Positions 5,583-5,695 of a stretch of DNA of 5,695 nt are shown here, one piece after another (the stretch's first letter is position 1; each line of letters starts with the position of its first letter). The notes under the pieces were generated by a model, which did not search any database, was not told the DNA's origin, and saw only the letters and a program-made list of their open reading frames with translations. Source of the stretch: Bacteroidales bacterium UBA2632 (GTDB lineage: Bacteria > Bacteroidota > Bacteroidia > Bacteroidales > Dysgonomonadaceae). A program made the translations under genes and the position numbers. The stretch lies in the NCBI GenBank assembly GCA_002359825.1, contig DENY01000237.1, positions 2,108 through 7,802 of the forward strand. Direction: 5' to 3'.

Positions 5583-5609
5583 AAATACTTCTCTTACTAA
5601 CTAGTATTT
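5583..5609. promoter_or_regulatory. Inverted repeats upstream of the EamA permease
   Basis: AAATACT (5583-5589) and AGTATTT (5603-5609) are perfect inverted arms. The shorter palindrome TACTAACTAGTA (5595-5606) overlaps the right arm. They lie 20-46 bases before the permease start codon, a plausible operator position. Direct evidence is only the symmetry. Confidence 0.25.
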
Positions 5610-5641
5610 GGTTTAATCAGTATATTCATCATTATTCTTTC

Positions 5642-5695
5642 TTACGTGATGTAGAACACCATATTCTTGATACGAACATCAAAAGGAATAACTTT
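5642..5695 (-). CDS. Possible C-terminal tail of an upstream gene (partial)
   Basis: From the window edge, one minus-strand frame reads KVIPFDVRIKNMVFYIT and then stops with TAA at 5644-5642. The other two frames give either an early stop or a less protein-like peptide. If real, this is the end of a gene that lies 78 bases upstream of the permease on the same strand. Seventeen residues are too few to recognise a family or exclude intergenic sequence. Confidence 0.3.
   Translation of the reverse strand, partial: KVIPFDVRIKNMVFYIT

Noticed and set aside
1..5695. tRNA, rRNA, riboswitch or CRISPR array
   Set aside because: No cloverleaf with a CCA-type end, no rRNA-like conserved stretch and no regular repeat-spacer pattern was seen on either strand.

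Overview
The window is AT-rich DNA, most likely from a member of the Bacteroidota. None of the coding starts has a Shine-Dalgarno sequence. The start codons sit in A/T-rich leaders instead, which is typical of that phylum. The gene content (a secreted lipoprotein Cu/Zn superoxide dismutase, an EamA/DMT permease, an IS110-type transposase) fits but does not prove this. The assignment is an inference; the genus cannot be named.

Layout. All host genes read on the minus strand and the transposase reads on the plus strand. Positions 1-1561 hold a two-gene unit: a soluble Ser/Thr protein kinase (503-1561), whose stop codon overlaps the start codon of a mostly helical protein of unknown function (503 down to 1, cut by the window edge). 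Positions 1562-1897 are a structured non-coding stretch: a long-range attC-like inverted repeat close to the kinase start, then A/T hairpins close to the transposase. Positions 1898-3046 encode an IS110-family DEDD/Ser recombinase. An 8-base direct repeat, TAGACCCC, lies on both sides of it (1825-1832 and 3104-3111) and may mark the element ends. Positions 3047-3924 contain no convincing gene but are unusually rich in palindromes. Positions 3925-4512 encode a Cu/Zn superoxide dismutase lipoprotein followed by a good intrinsic terminator. Positions 4631-5563 encode a ten-helix EamA transporter. Positions 5642-5695 may be the last codons of another minus-strand gene.

How the parts relate. The kinase and its partner are almost certainly co-translated. 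They lie directly beside a mobile element and an attC-like repeat, as is common for accessory modules, so a defence or signalling role is possible but unproven. The insertion sequence lies upstream of the kinase and may have separated it from earlier genes or its original promoter. The dismutase would detoxify superoxide in the cell envelope. The permease has no visible functional link to it, and each of these two genes has its own candidate operator-like inverted repeat upstream.

Most notable points: the kinase plus helical-partner unit; the IS110 element, whose flanks should encode a bridge (seek) RNA; the palindrome-dense zone 3535-3823; and a dismutase that keeps all metal ligands but has lost both cysteines of the usual structural disulfide.
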